A stretch of 64,000 nucleotides of DNA from Roseomonas mucosa ATCC BAA-692. GTDB lineage: Bacteria > Pseudomonadota > Alphaproteobacteria > Acetobacterales > Acetobacteraceae. The notes beneath the pieces are model-generated. The model ran no database searches. It was not told where the DNA came from and saw only the letters and a list, made by a program, of their open reading frames with translations. The translations under genes and the position numbers were made by a program. Below, one piece after another: positions 39,370 to 47,799 of this stretch. The DNA is taken from assembly GCF_000622225.1 (NCBI RefSeq), contig NZ_JHWD01000003.1:248001-312000 (forward strand), in the 5' to 3' direction. Each line of letters begins with the position of its first letter. Within the stretch, counting starts at the first letter, position 1.

Positions 39370-41673
39370 TCAGCCCGTGGCGCGCTCGACCTGCTCGATG
39401 CCGGTGGTGGCGCGCAGGGTCGCGATGACCCCGGACAGGTGCCGCAGGTCGCGGACCTCCAGGTCCACCCGCAGCTCCGTGAAGTCGCTGGCCCGGTGCA
39501 GGAACTTCAGGGACTGGATCTTCGCGTCCTGCTTGGCGATGGTGATGGTCAGCGCCGCCACGGCCGCGTTGTCGTTGGCGGTGACAATGGACAGCCGCGC
39601 GAGGTGCTGTCCCACCGAGCCCGCGGCGGTGTCCCAGTCCACATCGATGAAGCGTTCCGGCGTTGCGGCGAAGGACGTCAGGGTCGAGCACTCGGCATTG
39701 TGGATCGTGACCCCCTTGCCGGTGGTCACGATGCCCACGATGCGGTCCCCCGGCACCGGGTGGCAGCAGCCGGCGAAGCTGACCGCCATGCCCGCCACGA
39801 GGCCGGAGATGCCATAGGCCGCCTCCGGCCGCCGCGCCTGACGGCTCGGCAGCACCGTGGCCCCGGGCTTGCCGCGCGCCTGGGTGAAGGGCAGCATCTC
39901 GTGCGCCTGCCGGCTTGGCCCGCGCAGCTCCGGATAGACGGCGTGCAGCACGTCCCTGGGCTGGATGTTGCCGCTGCCCACGGCAATGCAGAGCTCGTCA
40001 TAGCCCGGCTGCTTCAGCGCCTTGATCGCGGGCTCGACGATCTTTTCGGAGAAGTCCAGCCCCTCCTGCCGGAAGGCCCGGGCCATGGCGCCCCGGCCGT
40101 TCTCGCGCGCCTCCTCCCGCTGCCGCGCCAGCACGAAGCGGCGGATGCGGGCCCGCGCCTTGCCGGTGACGACGAAGCGCTCCCAGGCCGGGTTCGGGGT
40201 ATTGCCCCGGGCGGTGATGATCTCGACCTGGTCGCCATTCTCCAGCCGCTGGCGCAGCGGCTTGATCTGGCCATTGATCTTGGCGCCGACGCAGGCATCG
40301 CCGATGGCGCTGTGGACCTGGTAGGCGAAGTCCACCGGTGTGGCGCCGCGCGGCAGGGCGATCAGGTCGCCTTTCGGCGTGAAGCAGAAGACCTGGTCCT
40401 GGTGCAGGGCGAGCTTGGTGTGCTCCAGGAAGTCCTGCGCCTCGCCCCCGGCATTCTCCAGGATGTCCAGCAGGTCCTTGACCCAGGGATAGCGGCGGCG
40501 CGGCGGAGCCGCGGTTCCTTCCCGCCCCTGCTTGTAGATCCAGTGCGCCGCCACGCCGTACTCGGCGACCTCGTGCATCTCCGGCGTGCGGATCTGCACC
40601 TCGATCTTGGCGTTGCGCCGTTCCGGCACCGTCACGCCCGTGTGGAGCGACTGGTAGCCGTTGGGCTTGGGGGTGGAGATGTAGTCCTTGAACCGCCCCG
40701 GCACGACGCGATAGGCCGAGTGGACCGCGCCCAGCGCGGCATAGCACTGCCCCTTGTCCGGCACGATGACGCGGAAAGCCATGATGTCCGAGAGCTGCTC
40801 GAACTCGACCTTCTTCTCGTGCATCTTCAGCCAGATGGAATAGGCCGACTTTTCCCGCCCCTGGACGTCGATCAGCGGCACCGCGGCCGCGGCCAGCTTG
40901 CGGCGCAGGTCGGCGGCGATCTCGTCGATCAGGTCGGCGCCCTGGCCGCGCAGGAAGGCGAGCCGGGCGGAAATGGTCTGGAAGGCGTCCGGCTGCAGCT
41001 CGCGGAAGCAGATCGCCTGCAGCTCCGTGCGCAGGGCGTCCATGCCGATGCGCTCGGCGAGCGGCGCGTAGATCTCCATCGTCTCGCGCGCCACGCGCTG
41101 CCGCTTCTCGGGCTTGACCACGAGATGCAGGGTGCGGACGTTGTGCAGCCGGTCGGCCAGCTTCACGAGGAGGACGCGGATGTCCTCGCTCATCGCCAGC
41201 ACCAGCTTGCGGAAGTTCTCGGCCTGCTTGGTGCGCTCGGACTGGATCTCCAGCCGGGTCAGCTTGGTCACGCCGTCCACGAGGCGGGCGACCTCGGTGC
41301 CGAACTGCTTCTCCAGCACCTGGAGCGTCAGCCCGGTATCCTCGACCGTGTCGTGCAGCAGGGCGGTGACGATGGAGGCGGTGTCCAGCCGGTAGCCGGC
41401 CAGGACCCGCGCCACGGCCACGGGGTGGCCGATATAGGGGTCGCCGTTCTCGCGCGCCTGGCCCTCATGGGCCTTGCGCGCGACCTCGTAGGCCCGCCGG
41501 ATCAGGGCCGTGTCGGCCCGCCCGTCATAGGAGGCGACCAGGGCCGCGAGCTGGGCCCCGTCATCCTCCGGCCCGGCCGCCATGGCGGGGGCGGGAGTGG
41601 TCTCCGCCAGGGTGCCGCCGGTGCCGTCAGGGGCGTGCGCCGCCCAGAACCAGCCGGCTCCGGCGGCGCACAC
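39370..41673 (-). CDS. relA: Bifunctional (p)ppGpp synthetase/hydrolase (RSH)
   Basis: A 767-residue stringent-response enzyme with all four standard domains in order: HD hydrolase ([22 protein letters not shown]), nucleotidyltransferase ([35 protein letters not shown]), TGS ([24 protein letters not shown]) and C-terminal ACT. The HD residues are intact, so it should both make and degrade (p)ppGpp, as expected for the single RSH of most alphaproteobacteria. The GTG at 41673 has gagagg seven bases ahead; an ATG at 41583 would remove 30 non-conserved residues and is also plausible. Confidence 0.95.
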   Translation of the reverse strand: MCAAGAGWFWAAHAPDGTGGTLAETTPAPAMAAGPEDDGAQLAALVASYDGRADTALIRRAYEVARKAHEGQARENGDPYIGHPVAVARVLAGYRLDTASIVTALLHDTVEDTGLTLQVLEKQFGTEVARLVDGVTKLTRLEIQSERTKQAENFRKLVLAMSEDIRVLLVKLADRLHNVRTLHLVVKPEKRQRVARETMEIYAPLAERIGMDALRTELQAICFRELQPDAFQTISARLAFLRGQGADLIDEIAADLRRKLAAAAVPLIDVQGREKSAYSIWLKMHEKKVEFEQLSDIMAFRVIVPDKGQCYAALGAVHSAYRVVPGRFKDYISTPKPNGYQSLHTGVTVPERRNAKIEVQIRTPEMHEVAEYGVAAHWIYKQGREGTAAPPRRRYPWVKDLLDILENAGGEAQDFLEHTKLALHQDQVFCFTPKGDLIALPRGATPVDFAYQVHSAIGDACVGAKINGQIKPLRQRLENGDQVEIITARGNTPNPAWERFVVTGKARARIRRFVLARQREEARENGRGAMARAFRQEGLDFSEKIVEPAIKALKQPGYDELCIAVGSGNIQPRDVLHAVYPELRGPSRQAHEMLPFTQARGKPGATVLPSRQARRPEAAYGISGLVAGMAVSFAGCCHPVPGDRIVGIVTTGKGVTIHNAECSTLTSFAATPERFIDVDWDTAAGSVGQHLARLSIVTANDNAAVAALTITIAKQDAKIQSLKFLHRASDFTELRVDLEVRDLRHLSGVIATLRATTGIEQVERATG

Positions 41674-41684
41674 GCCCGGGCCTC

Positions 41685-42083
41685 TCAGCGGCGGCCGCCC
41701 AGCTCGGCGGCGATGGCCGCCTCGATGTCGTCGGTGTTCAGGTCGTCGCCCGAAGCCGCGGAATCGGGGCCCTCGTTCTCGTTCACGTCCATGACGCCGA
41801 AGATGTTCTCGTCGGTGGCGATGAGGTCGATGACCTCCTCCTCCACCGGCTCGGGCTCCGGCGCGCGCAGCAGGGACTTCACGATGTCCTGCTCCAGCGC
41901 CTCCAGGTCCACCGTCTGATCGGCGATCTCGCGCAGGGCCACGACCGGGTTCTTGTCGTTGTCCCGGTCGAGCGTCAGCTCCTCGCCCCGGCTGATGTTG
42001 CGAGCACGCTGCGCCGCCTTCAGCACAAGCTCGAAGCGGTTCGGAACCTGGAGGATGCAGTCTTCAACCGTAACGCGTGCCAT
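41685..42083 (-). CDS. rpoZ: DNA-directed RNA polymerase omega subunit
   Basis: A 132-residue subunit: [21 protein letters not shown] and [20 protein letters not shown] are the family core. The acidic tail (EPEPVEEEV...) is longer than in E. coli (91 residues), as in other alphaproteobacteria. Omega also forms a ppGpp-binding site on RNA polymerase, and the gene precedes rsh by 11 bases, matching the common rpoZ-spoT arrangement. Confidence 0.96.
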   Translation of the reverse strand: MARVTVEDCILQVPNRFELVLKAAQRARNISRGEELTLDRDNDKNPVVALREIADQTVDLEALEQDIVKSLLRAPEPEPVEEEVIDLIATDENIFGVMDVNENEGPDSAASGDDLNTDDIEAAIAAELGGRR

Positions 42084-42117
42084 ATCGAAAACCAGTCGCT
42101 GCTTGGGAGGACAAAAC

Positions 42118-42146
42118 TAGATAGACGTCGGCCCCCCGCGCCGCAA
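42118..42146 (-). promoter_or_regulatory. Probable promoter of the rpoZ operon
   Basis: On the minus strand ttgcgg (42141-42146) and tatcta (42118-42123) are separated by exactly 17 bases, a good vegetative-sigma match, 35 bases before the rpoZ start. The -10 lies in a small A/T-rich spot in otherwise GC-rich DNA. Confidence 0.6.
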
Positions 42147-42179
42147 GGCTTTTGCCGGAAGCCGGCCGTCCCGGACGGG

Positions 42180-42707
42180 TCAGAGCCGACGCATCGGCAT
42201 GGGCGGCAGCCGCTCCAGCAGCGCCTCCACCGGTCCTTCCACCGGATGCCGCCAGCCAGGGGCCACCTCCGCCAGGGGCAGCAGCACGAAGCGCCGCAGA
42301 TGCGCCCGGGGATGCGGCAGCACCGGGTCCGGCGCCCCGCGGACCGTCCCGCCCACCGCGATCAGGTCCAGGTCCAGCGTCCGGGGGGCGTTGGGATAGG
42401 GGCGGACCCGGCCGGCCGCATCCTCGATCGCCTGCAGGGCGCGCAGCAGCGCCAGGGGGTCGGCCGTGCCACGCAGCCGGGCCACGCCGTTCACATAGGG
42501 GGGCGAGCGCGGGTCCGGCGGGTCGGCCGGCGTTTCCCACCAGTTGCTCAGCGCCACCAGCGGCAGGCCGCAGATTCCGTCCAGCGCCGCCGCGGCGCGG
42601 CGGCAGGCCTCCAGCGGCCCGGTGCCGTCGGCGGCGGGCAGGTTGGCCCCCAGCGCGACCAGCGTATCGGCGAAGGGCCGCCCCGCCGCCTCAGGGACGC
42701 CGGACAT
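42180..42707 (-). CDS. folK: 2-amino-4-hydroxy-6-hydroxymethyldihydropteridine pyrophosphokinase
   Basis: A 175-residue folate-pathway enzyme. LVALGANLP opens the fold; RTLDLDLIAVGG and LPHPRAHLRRFVLLPLAEVAPGW contain the Mg- and ATP-binding aspartates and arginines. The start ATG 42707 lies 17 bases inside the 3' end of the upstream binding-protein gene, so the two are co-transcribed by overlap. A 96-base gap with the rpoZ promoter follows. Confidence 0.93.
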   Translation of the reverse strand: MSGVPEAAGRPFADTLVALGANLPAADGTGPLEACRRAAAALDGICGLPLVALSNWWETPADPPDPRSPPYVNGVARLRGTADPLALLRALQAIEDAAGRVRPYPNAPRTLDLDLIAVGGTVRGAPDPVLPHPRAHLRRFVLLPLAEVAPGWRHPVEGPVEALLERLPPMPMRRL

Positions 42708-44280
42708 TCCAGAAGATCGGCATGTTGGCGGGCACGATGTCCTGCAGGGTGTCGCGGTAGGCGGTCGGGTAGAAGAGCTGGCCCAGGGGCAGGAAGGGAA
42801 CCTCCTCGAAGGCGATCGACTGCATGTCCCGGGCGATCCGTTTCTGGGCCGTCTCGTCCGGGGCGTCGAACCAGCGGTCGCGCAGCGCCTCCAGCCGCGG
42901 GCTGGTGGGCCAGCCGAACCAGCCGCCGGCGCCGTTGCCGCGCAGCGGGATATGGGTGGCGGGGTCGGCCACCGTCAGCCCCTCATAGGTGGTGGCGAAG
43001 GCGCTCCATCCCCCCTTCTCCACCGGCTCCTTGCTCGTCCGCCGCTGCACCAGCGTGCCCCAGTCCATGCTGGTGTATTCCACGTTCAGCCCGAGCCGCT
43101 TGAACAGATCCGCCGCCACCTGGGCGAAGGTCTGGGTGGTGGGATAGTCGGAGGGCGACATCAGCACGATCCGGTCGCCCTTGTAGCCGCTCTCGGCCAC
43201 CAGCTTCCGCGCCCGCTCGATGTCGCGCGGGCCGGCCAGCACCTCCATCCCCGCATCGTTGGCCATGGGCAGGCCGGGGGTGAAGACGCCGCAGGGGACC
43301 TGGAAGAGCTCCTTTTCCTCCCCCAGAGCGGCGGTCATGAAGTCCCGCTGATCCAGCACCGAGAGGATGGCGCGCAGCAGCTTCGGGTTGTCGAAAGGCG
43401 GGTGCAGGTGGTTCAGCGCCAGCATCCCCATCACCCCCACCCGGTCGTTCACCGCGACCTTCACCCCGCGCGAGCCGCGCAGCATGGGCAGCAGGTCGAA
43501 CTGCGGCACCTGCACCCAGTCCACCTCGCCATTCTGCAGGGCCGAGGAGGCGGTGGCGCTGTCGGGCATGACCCGCCATTCCACCCGGTCGAAATGCACC
43601 ACCTTGCCGCCGGCGAGGTAGCTCGGCGGCTCCTGGCGCGGCTGGTAGCGGTCGAAGCGCGCATAGACGGCGCGGTCGCCGGAGACCCATTCGTCGCGCA
43701 GGAAGCGATAGGGGCCGCTGCCGACATACTCGGTGATCTGCTGGAAGGGATCGGTCCTCGCGATCCGCTCCGGCATGACGAAGCAACTGTCGGCGAAGGC
43801 ATGGGTCATCAGGGCGAAGGGGTGCTTCAGCCGGATCTCGAAGCGCCGGTCGTCCAGCGCCTTCATCTCTTCCGTCAGCTCCAGCAACTTCTGGCCCAGC
43901 GGGCGGCGCTTCGCCCAGCGGTTGATGCTGGTGACGCAATCCACCGCCCGCACCGGCTCCCCGTCATGGAAGAGCAGCCCGTCCCGCAGGGTGAAGCGCC
44001 AGGTGAGATGGTCGCCGGAAAGCTCGTGCCTCGCCACCATCTGCGGCCGCGGCACGAAGCCGGCGTCGCGGGCATAGAGCATGTCCCAGATCATCAGCCC
44101 GTGGTTTCGGGCGATGGTGGTCGTGGTCCAGACCGGGTCGGCATTGGCCAGGTTGCTTTCCGGCACGAAGCGGAGGACCCGGGCATTTTGTGCCAGGGCC
44201 GGGCCGGAGAGTGGGGAAACCGGCAATGCCGGCGCCGCCATGCTCAGGGCGCCCGCCGCCAGGAAACTTCTGCGTCGCAT
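42691..44280 (-). CDS. ABC transporter substrate-binding protein (peptide/nickel family)
   Basis: A 529-residue exported protein of the extracellular solute-binding family 5. The N terminus MRRRSFLAAGALSMAAPALP is twin-arginine-like. The mature domain contains FTLRDGLLFHDGEPVRAVDC and ITEYVGSGPYRFLRDEW, hallmarks of oligopeptide/dipeptide binding proteins. No permease or ATPase genes are adjacent, so it is an orphan component; this family is strongly expanded in Acetobacteraceae-like genomes. Substrate is unknown. Confidence 0.9.
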   Translation of the reverse strand: MRRRSFLAAGALSMAAPALPVSPLSGPALAQNARVLRFVPESNLANADPVWTTTTIARNHGLMIWDMLYARDAGFVPRPQMVARHELSGDHLTWRFTLRDGLLFHDGEPVRAVDCVTSINRWAKRRPLGQKLLELTEEMKALDDRRFEIRLKHPFALMTHAFADSCFVMPERIARTDPFQQITEYVGSGPYRFLRDEWVSGDRAVYARFDRYQPRQEPPSYLAGGKVVHFDRVEWRVMPDSATASSALQNGEVDWVQVPQFDLLPMLRGSRGVKVAVNDRVGVMGMLALNHLHPPFDNPKLLRAILSVLDQRDFMTAALGEEKELFQVPCGVFTPGLPMANDAGMEVLAGPRDIERARKLVAESGYKGDRIVLMSPSDYPTTQTFAQVAADLFKRLGLNVEYTSMDWGTLVQRRTSKEPVEKGGWSAFATTYEGLTVADPATHIPLRGNGAGGWFGWPTSPRLEALRDRWFDAPDETAQKRIARDMQSIAFEEVPFLPLGQLFYPTAYRDTLQDIVPANMPIFWNVRRP

Positions 44281-44592
44281 GGCCCCGAATCCCTTTTGCC
44301 GCCGGAGCCATGAGGCTAGGCGGCCCACGCCCCGGATTCCAGCGGGCAGGGCATCGCAGAAAATGCGGCGGGGGCTGCCCCGTTTTCGCCCCATTCTGAA
44401 CGCCGCTGTCGAGCCAGCTTCATGCCTTTCCTGAATTGAAGTCTTTTATATGTTGATGGAATTCAGTTTTTCCGACCGCGGATCGAAGGAAATTGGGGCG
44501 AAATTGTGTTTGCAATGGGGCAGCGAGGGCCCCTATGAGGGCCGGGGCGAGTTTGATGCCGCATCGCACAACGGGATGCAGGGGGCGGGGTC
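44281..44592. other. Gene-free stretch with a low-GC hairpin island
   Basis: This 312-base divergent gap separates the binding-protein gene from the small secreted protein. From about 44428 to 44515 it is clearly A/T-rich. Within it ctgaatt (44431-44437) and aattcag (44460-44466) form a 7-pair inverted repeat around 22 bases, followed by ttttt. Promoters for both flanking genes must lie here but none is convincing. Confidence 0.5.
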
Positions 44593-45024
44593 TTGCGGGA
44601 TTTTCGGATCGGAAAGGGGCTCGTGGGTGGGCTGGCGGTGCTTCTGCTCGCCTGTGCCTCCGGCCATGCCCTGGCACGGCCCTTGCGGAATTCGGGCGGC
44701 GGGCTGGTGATCACCGCCGCTTTCGGCGGCGCGGTGCCGTCGCAGAACATCGGCGGCGACAGCGTCTACGTCATCGCGCGGCTGGGTGATGCCGAAGGGC
44801 TGAACGACCGCTTCACGATCGCCAGGGCCTCGCCCTTCCTGCCCCAGACCAAGGCGGTCTGGGACAGCCGTCCGCAGATGGCCCTGGGTGCGCGCTACGA
44901 TATCGGCCGGATCGAGAACCTGGGCGAGGTCTCCGTCGGCGCCCTGGTCTGTGCCGCCGTCGAGTACGATCCGGCGGAACGCCGCCCGATGGTCGGTGTC
45001 GCCTCGCTGCGCGTGAGCTTCTGA
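44593..45024 (+). CDS. Small secreted protein of unknown function
   Basis: A 143-residue protein that I do not recognise. A TTG start is assumed. Residues 1-28 form a signal peptide (KGLVGGLAVLLLACASGHALA), so the mature chain of about 115 residues is periplasmic. It has alternating hydrophobic residues that suggest beta strands (SVYVIARLGD; MALGARYDIG; SVGALVCAAVEY) and no obvious catalytic motif; a single Cys remains in the mature part. GTG codons a little downstream could also be the start. It stands alone, downstream of the low-GC island and convergent with the sulfite-oxidase-like gene. Confidence 0.6.
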   Translation: MRDFRIGKGLVGGLAVLLLACASGHALARPLRNSGGGLVITAAFGGAVPSQNIGGDSVYVIARLGDAEGLNDRFTIARASPFLPQTKAVWDSRPQMALGARYDIGRIENLGEVSVGALVCAAVEYDPAERRPMVGVASLRVSF

Positions 45025-45058
45025 CGCGCATCGCATCCACCGGAGGCGTGGGCCGCGT

Positions 45059-45727
45059 TCAGCCGTAGCGTTCCTCCAGCCAGGGATCGCCGCGGTGGTG
45101 ATAGCCGCGGACCTCCCAGAAGCCCGGCCGGTCCTGCGCCAGGAACTCGATCCGCCGCAGCCATTTGGGGCTCTTCCAGAAATACAGGTGCGGCACCACC
45201 AGCCGCATCGGCCCGCCATGCTGCCGCGTCAGCGGCGCGCCGTTCCAGCGGAAGGCCAGCAGGTTCGCGGGCCGCGCGAAATCCTCCATGGCGAGATTGG
45301 TGGTGTAGCCGTCATGGGATTCGAGCGAGACGAAGCGGGCCTCGTCCTTCACCCGCACATGCCCGATCAGGGCACTGACCGGCACGCCGTCCCAGTCGTT
45401 GTCGTAGCGTGACCACTGCGTGACGCAGTGGATGTCGTTGCGGAAGCCCTGCTGCGGCATGGCCTGGAGCGCGTCCCAGTCGAGCAGCGCCGGTGCCGCC
45501 ACGAGCCCGTCGATCCGCAGCTTCGCGCGGTCCAGAGGCACCTCGGGCTGCACGCCGAGATCCAGCACCGGGAAGTCGGTCACCAGGCGCTGGCCGGGCG
45601 GCAGGCGGTCCCGCTCCGGATCGCCGGGCCTGCCGGTGAGCAGGCGGCCCTCCTCGGCCCAGCGGCGCTTGGTTTCCACCAGCTTCTCGCGGATACGCCC
45701 GGCCGGCCCGGTCCCATCCTCGCTCAT
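45059..45727 (-). CDS. Sulfite-oxidase-like molybdopterin oxidoreductase
   Basis: A 222-residue protein of the oxidoreductase molybdopterin-binding domain family (YedY/MsrP-related). The molybdenum-ligating cysteine is Cys101 in IHCVTQWSRYDNDW, and GPMRLVVPHLYFWKSPKWL completes the cofactor site. There is no signal peptide and no dimerisation domain, so it is a short cytoplasmic version. ATG 45727 has aggaggg five bases ahead. The electron acceptor and substrate are unknown. It depends on the molybdenum-cofactor pathway, parts of which open this window. Confidence 0.86.
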   Translation of the reverse strand: MSEDGTGPAGRIREKLVETKRRWAEEGRLLTGRPGDPERDRLPPGQRLVTDFPVLDLGVQPEVPLDRAKLRIDGLVAAPALLDWDALQAMPQQGFRNDIHCVTQWSRYDNDWDGVPVSALIGHVRVKDEARFVSLESHDGYTTNLAMEDFARPANLLAFRWNGAPLTRQHGGPMRLVVPHLYFWKSPKWLRRIEFLAQDRPGFWEVRGYHHRGDPWLEERYG

Positions 45728-45818
45728 CCCATCCCTCCTCGCGCGGCGGCAGGGATGGCAGATGAGGCGGCGGGGCCGGTGGCGCAACGGGCCGCATCGC
45801 GCCCCGGCGAGCGCGGCT

Positions 45819-45917
45819 TCAGGGCGTGGCGGGCAGTTCCCGTGCCAGCGGCGCGTCCGCTCGGGCCGGGGAGGCGCACAGGGCAAGGACCGACACCAGC
45901 ACCAGCGCGCCGATCAT
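45819..45917 (-). other. Possible small membrane peptide or gene remnant
   Basis: Between the sulfite-oxidase-like gene and smpB a 32-codon frame encodes M-I-G-A-L-V-L-V-S-V-L-A-L followed by CASPARADAPLARELP. The hydrophobic block and ASPARA end look like a signal peptide. In-frame codons upstream (reading FHTATGHVG) run back only to a TAG, so it might equally be the tail of a lost gene. No ribosome site is evident. Confidence 0.25.
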
Positions 45918-45970
45918 GCCGACATGGCCGGTGGCGGTGTGGAAGGCGACGACCTACCTCGGCCCCGGCT

Positions 45971-46456
45971 TCAGCCCCGGTCGCGCATCAGCCGGGCCTT
46001 GTCGCGCTTCCATTCGCGGTCGGCGATGGCGGCGCGCTTGTCGGCCTTGTTCTTGCCCTCGGCGAGGCCCAGCACGACCTTGGCCATGCCGCGCTGGTTG
46101 AACAGGATCTCCAGCGGCACCAGGGTCGCGCCTTCCTTGGAGACCGCCCCGGCCAGCGAGGTCATCTGCTTACGGTGGAGCAGCAGCTTGCGCGGGCGGC
46201 GCGGCTCGAACTTCGCCACCACCGAACCCGCCTGCCATTCGGGGATGTAGCAGTTGAACAGCCACATCTCCCCGTCCCGCTCGCCTGCCCAGGCCTCGGT
46301 CAGCGTGGCGCGGCCGGCGCGCAGCGACTTCACCTCCGGCCCGACGAGCATGATGCCCGCCTCCACCGTGTCGTTGATCTTGTAGTCGAAACGCGCCTTG
46401 CGGTTGGTCGCGGCGGTTCCGTGGCTGATCAGGCCCTTCTTGCGTGGCTCTGCCAT
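45971..46456 (-). CDS. smpB: SsrA-binding protein
   Basis: A 161-residue partner of tmRNA in ribosome rescue. GTAATNRKARFDYKINDTVE, VGPEVKSLRAGRATL and the basic C-terminal tail (KADKRAAIADREWKRDKARL) are diagnostic. The ATG at 46456 is chosen because the conserved N terminus starts just after it. It lies 145 bases after dapA, the usual dapA-smpB order of alphaproteobacteria. The ssrA RNA itself is not seen in the window. Confidence 0.95.
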   Translation of the reverse strand: MAEPRKKGLISHGTAATNRKARFDYKINDTVEAGIMLVGPEVKSLRAGRATLTEAWAGERDGEMWLFNCYIPEWQAGSVVAKFEPRRPRKLLLHRKQMTSLAGAVSKEGATLVPLEILFNQRGMAKVVLGLAEGKNKADKRAAIADREWKRDKARLMRDRG

Positions 46457-46601
46457 GCTGTCCGTTCCCGGAGCCCGTGTCCCGCGCACCTGGCGGGCCG
46501 GTTTCCGGCCTTTCCTGTCATCGCGTGGCCCGGCCCCGGGCTGTCACGCCCGCCGGCCGTCACGCCCTGGCACCCTGGGGGCCTCGCCCCGGGCGCCACA
46601 T

Positions 46602-47480
46602 TCAGTTGAGCAGCCCCGCCGCCACCATCGCCTCGCGCACCCGGCCACGGCTGGCCTCCGCGATCGGCGCCAGGGGCAGGCGGCAATGGTCGGAACCATA
46701 GCCCAGCAGGCTGGCGGCATGCTTCACCGGCCCCGGCGAGGTCTCGCAGAACATCGCATCATGCACCGGCAGCAGCCGGTCCTGGATCGCGATGGCCTCG
46801 GCCACCCGGCCCTCGGCCCAGGCATCGTGCATCTCCCGGCACAGGCGCGGGGCGACATTGGCGGTGACGCTGATGCAGCCATGGCCGCCGGCGGCCAGGA
46901 AGGCCACCGCCGTGTGGTCCTCGCCGGAAAGCTGGCAGAAATCCGGGCCGCAGGCGGCGCGGGTGTGCAGCGGCCGGGCGAGGTTCGCCGTGGCGTCCTT
47001 CACCCCCACGATATTGGGGTGCTTCGCCAGCCGCGCCATGGTCTCGACGCTCATGTCCACCACCGAGCGCGGCGGGATGTTGTAGATCACCACCGGCAGG
47101 TCCACCGCATCGGCGACGGCCATGAAGTGGCGGTACAGCCCCTCCTGCGTCGGCTTGTTGTAGTAGGGCGTGACCACCAGCGCGGCATCCGCGCCCACCT
47201 CCTTGGCATGGCGGGTCAGGCGGATCGCCTCGGCCGTGCTGTTGGAGCCGGCGCCGGCCATCACCGGCACGCGGCCGGCGGCGACCTCGACGCAGAGCTC
47301 CACCACGCGGTCGTGCTCGGCATGGGACAGGGTCGGGCTCTCGCCCGTGGTGCCGACGGGGATGAAGCCCTGGGTGCCCTGCTCGACCTGCCATTCGACG
47401 TGGTCGCGGAAGGCTTTCTCGTCCAGGGCTCCTTCGCGCGTCATCGGGGTGACCAGGGCGACGAGGGAGCCCTTGAACAT
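46602..47480 (-). CDS. dapA: 4-hydroxy-tetrahydrodipicolinate synthase
   Basis: A 292-residue aldolase condensing pyruvate and aspartate semialdehyde, the first committed step to diaminopimelate and lysine. The Schiff-base Lys161 (NIVGVKDAT), the relay Tyr133 (VVIYNIPPR) and the GTTGESPTL loop (43-51) are intact and at the same positions as in E. coli. No lysine riboswitch is visible upstream. It reads away from slt across a 319-base gap. Confidence 0.96.
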   Translation of the reverse strand: MFKGSLVALVTPMTREGALDEKAFRDHVEWQVEQGTQGFIPVGTTGESPTLSHAEHDRVVELCVEVAAGRVPVMAGAGSNSTAEAIRLTRHAKEVGADAALVVTPYYNKPTQEGLYRHFMAVADAVDLPVVIYNIPPRSVVDMSVETMARLAKHPNIVGVKDATANLARPLHTRAACGPDFCQLSGEDHTAVAFLAAGGHGCISVTANVAPRLCREMHDAWAEGRVAEAIAIQDRLLPVHDAMFCETSPGPVKHAASLLGYGSDHCRLPLAPIAEASRGRVREAMVAAGLLN

Positions 47481-47799
47481 GGCGGATGATCCTTGAGGAT
47501 GGCGGGCGGAAATCATGGGCCCCGCCGGATGGCGGGGGGAAGTCGCCGAAACTAGGCGTCCGGCGGGCGCGGAACAAGGCGGCGCGGGACGGCTTCCGCG
47601 CCGGGATGCGTGCGGCCCCGGCGTGCGGCCCCGGCGTGGGGATTTCCGGCGTGGGGATTTCCGGCGTGGGGATTTCCGGCGTGCCGGGGGCAGCCCGCCG
47701 GAACGGAGGACGGATCGGGATGAACCAGGCGCGAAACGACCGCCCCCGGCCGCAACCCGCCACGGGACAAAGCCGCCGCGCTCGGGTAAAGGCGATGTC
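47481..47799. other. Divergent gap between dapA and slt with tandem repeats
   Basis: This 319-base stretch has no convincing gene. It carries a 15-base tandem repeat (see 47633-47677), preceded by two copies of gtgcggccccggc. Promoters for dapA and slt should be here; I could not place them. Confidence 0.5.
47633..47677. repeat. Three perfect 15-base tandem repeats between dapA and slt
   Basis: The unit ggcgtggggatttcc occurs three times without a mismatch, followed by a partial fourth copy. It lies 123 bases before the slt start, so copy changes could affect promoter spacing. Confidence 0.92.

Noticed and set aside
39157-41919. Long plus-strand frame opposite rsh
   Set aside because: Antisense shadow of an intact RSH gene with HD, synthetase, TGS and ACT domains.
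46457-46601. Direct repeat of tcacgccc and GC-rich stems between dapA and smpB
   Set aside because: Short GC-rich repeats are expected by chance at this base composition; no loop with a T run follows.
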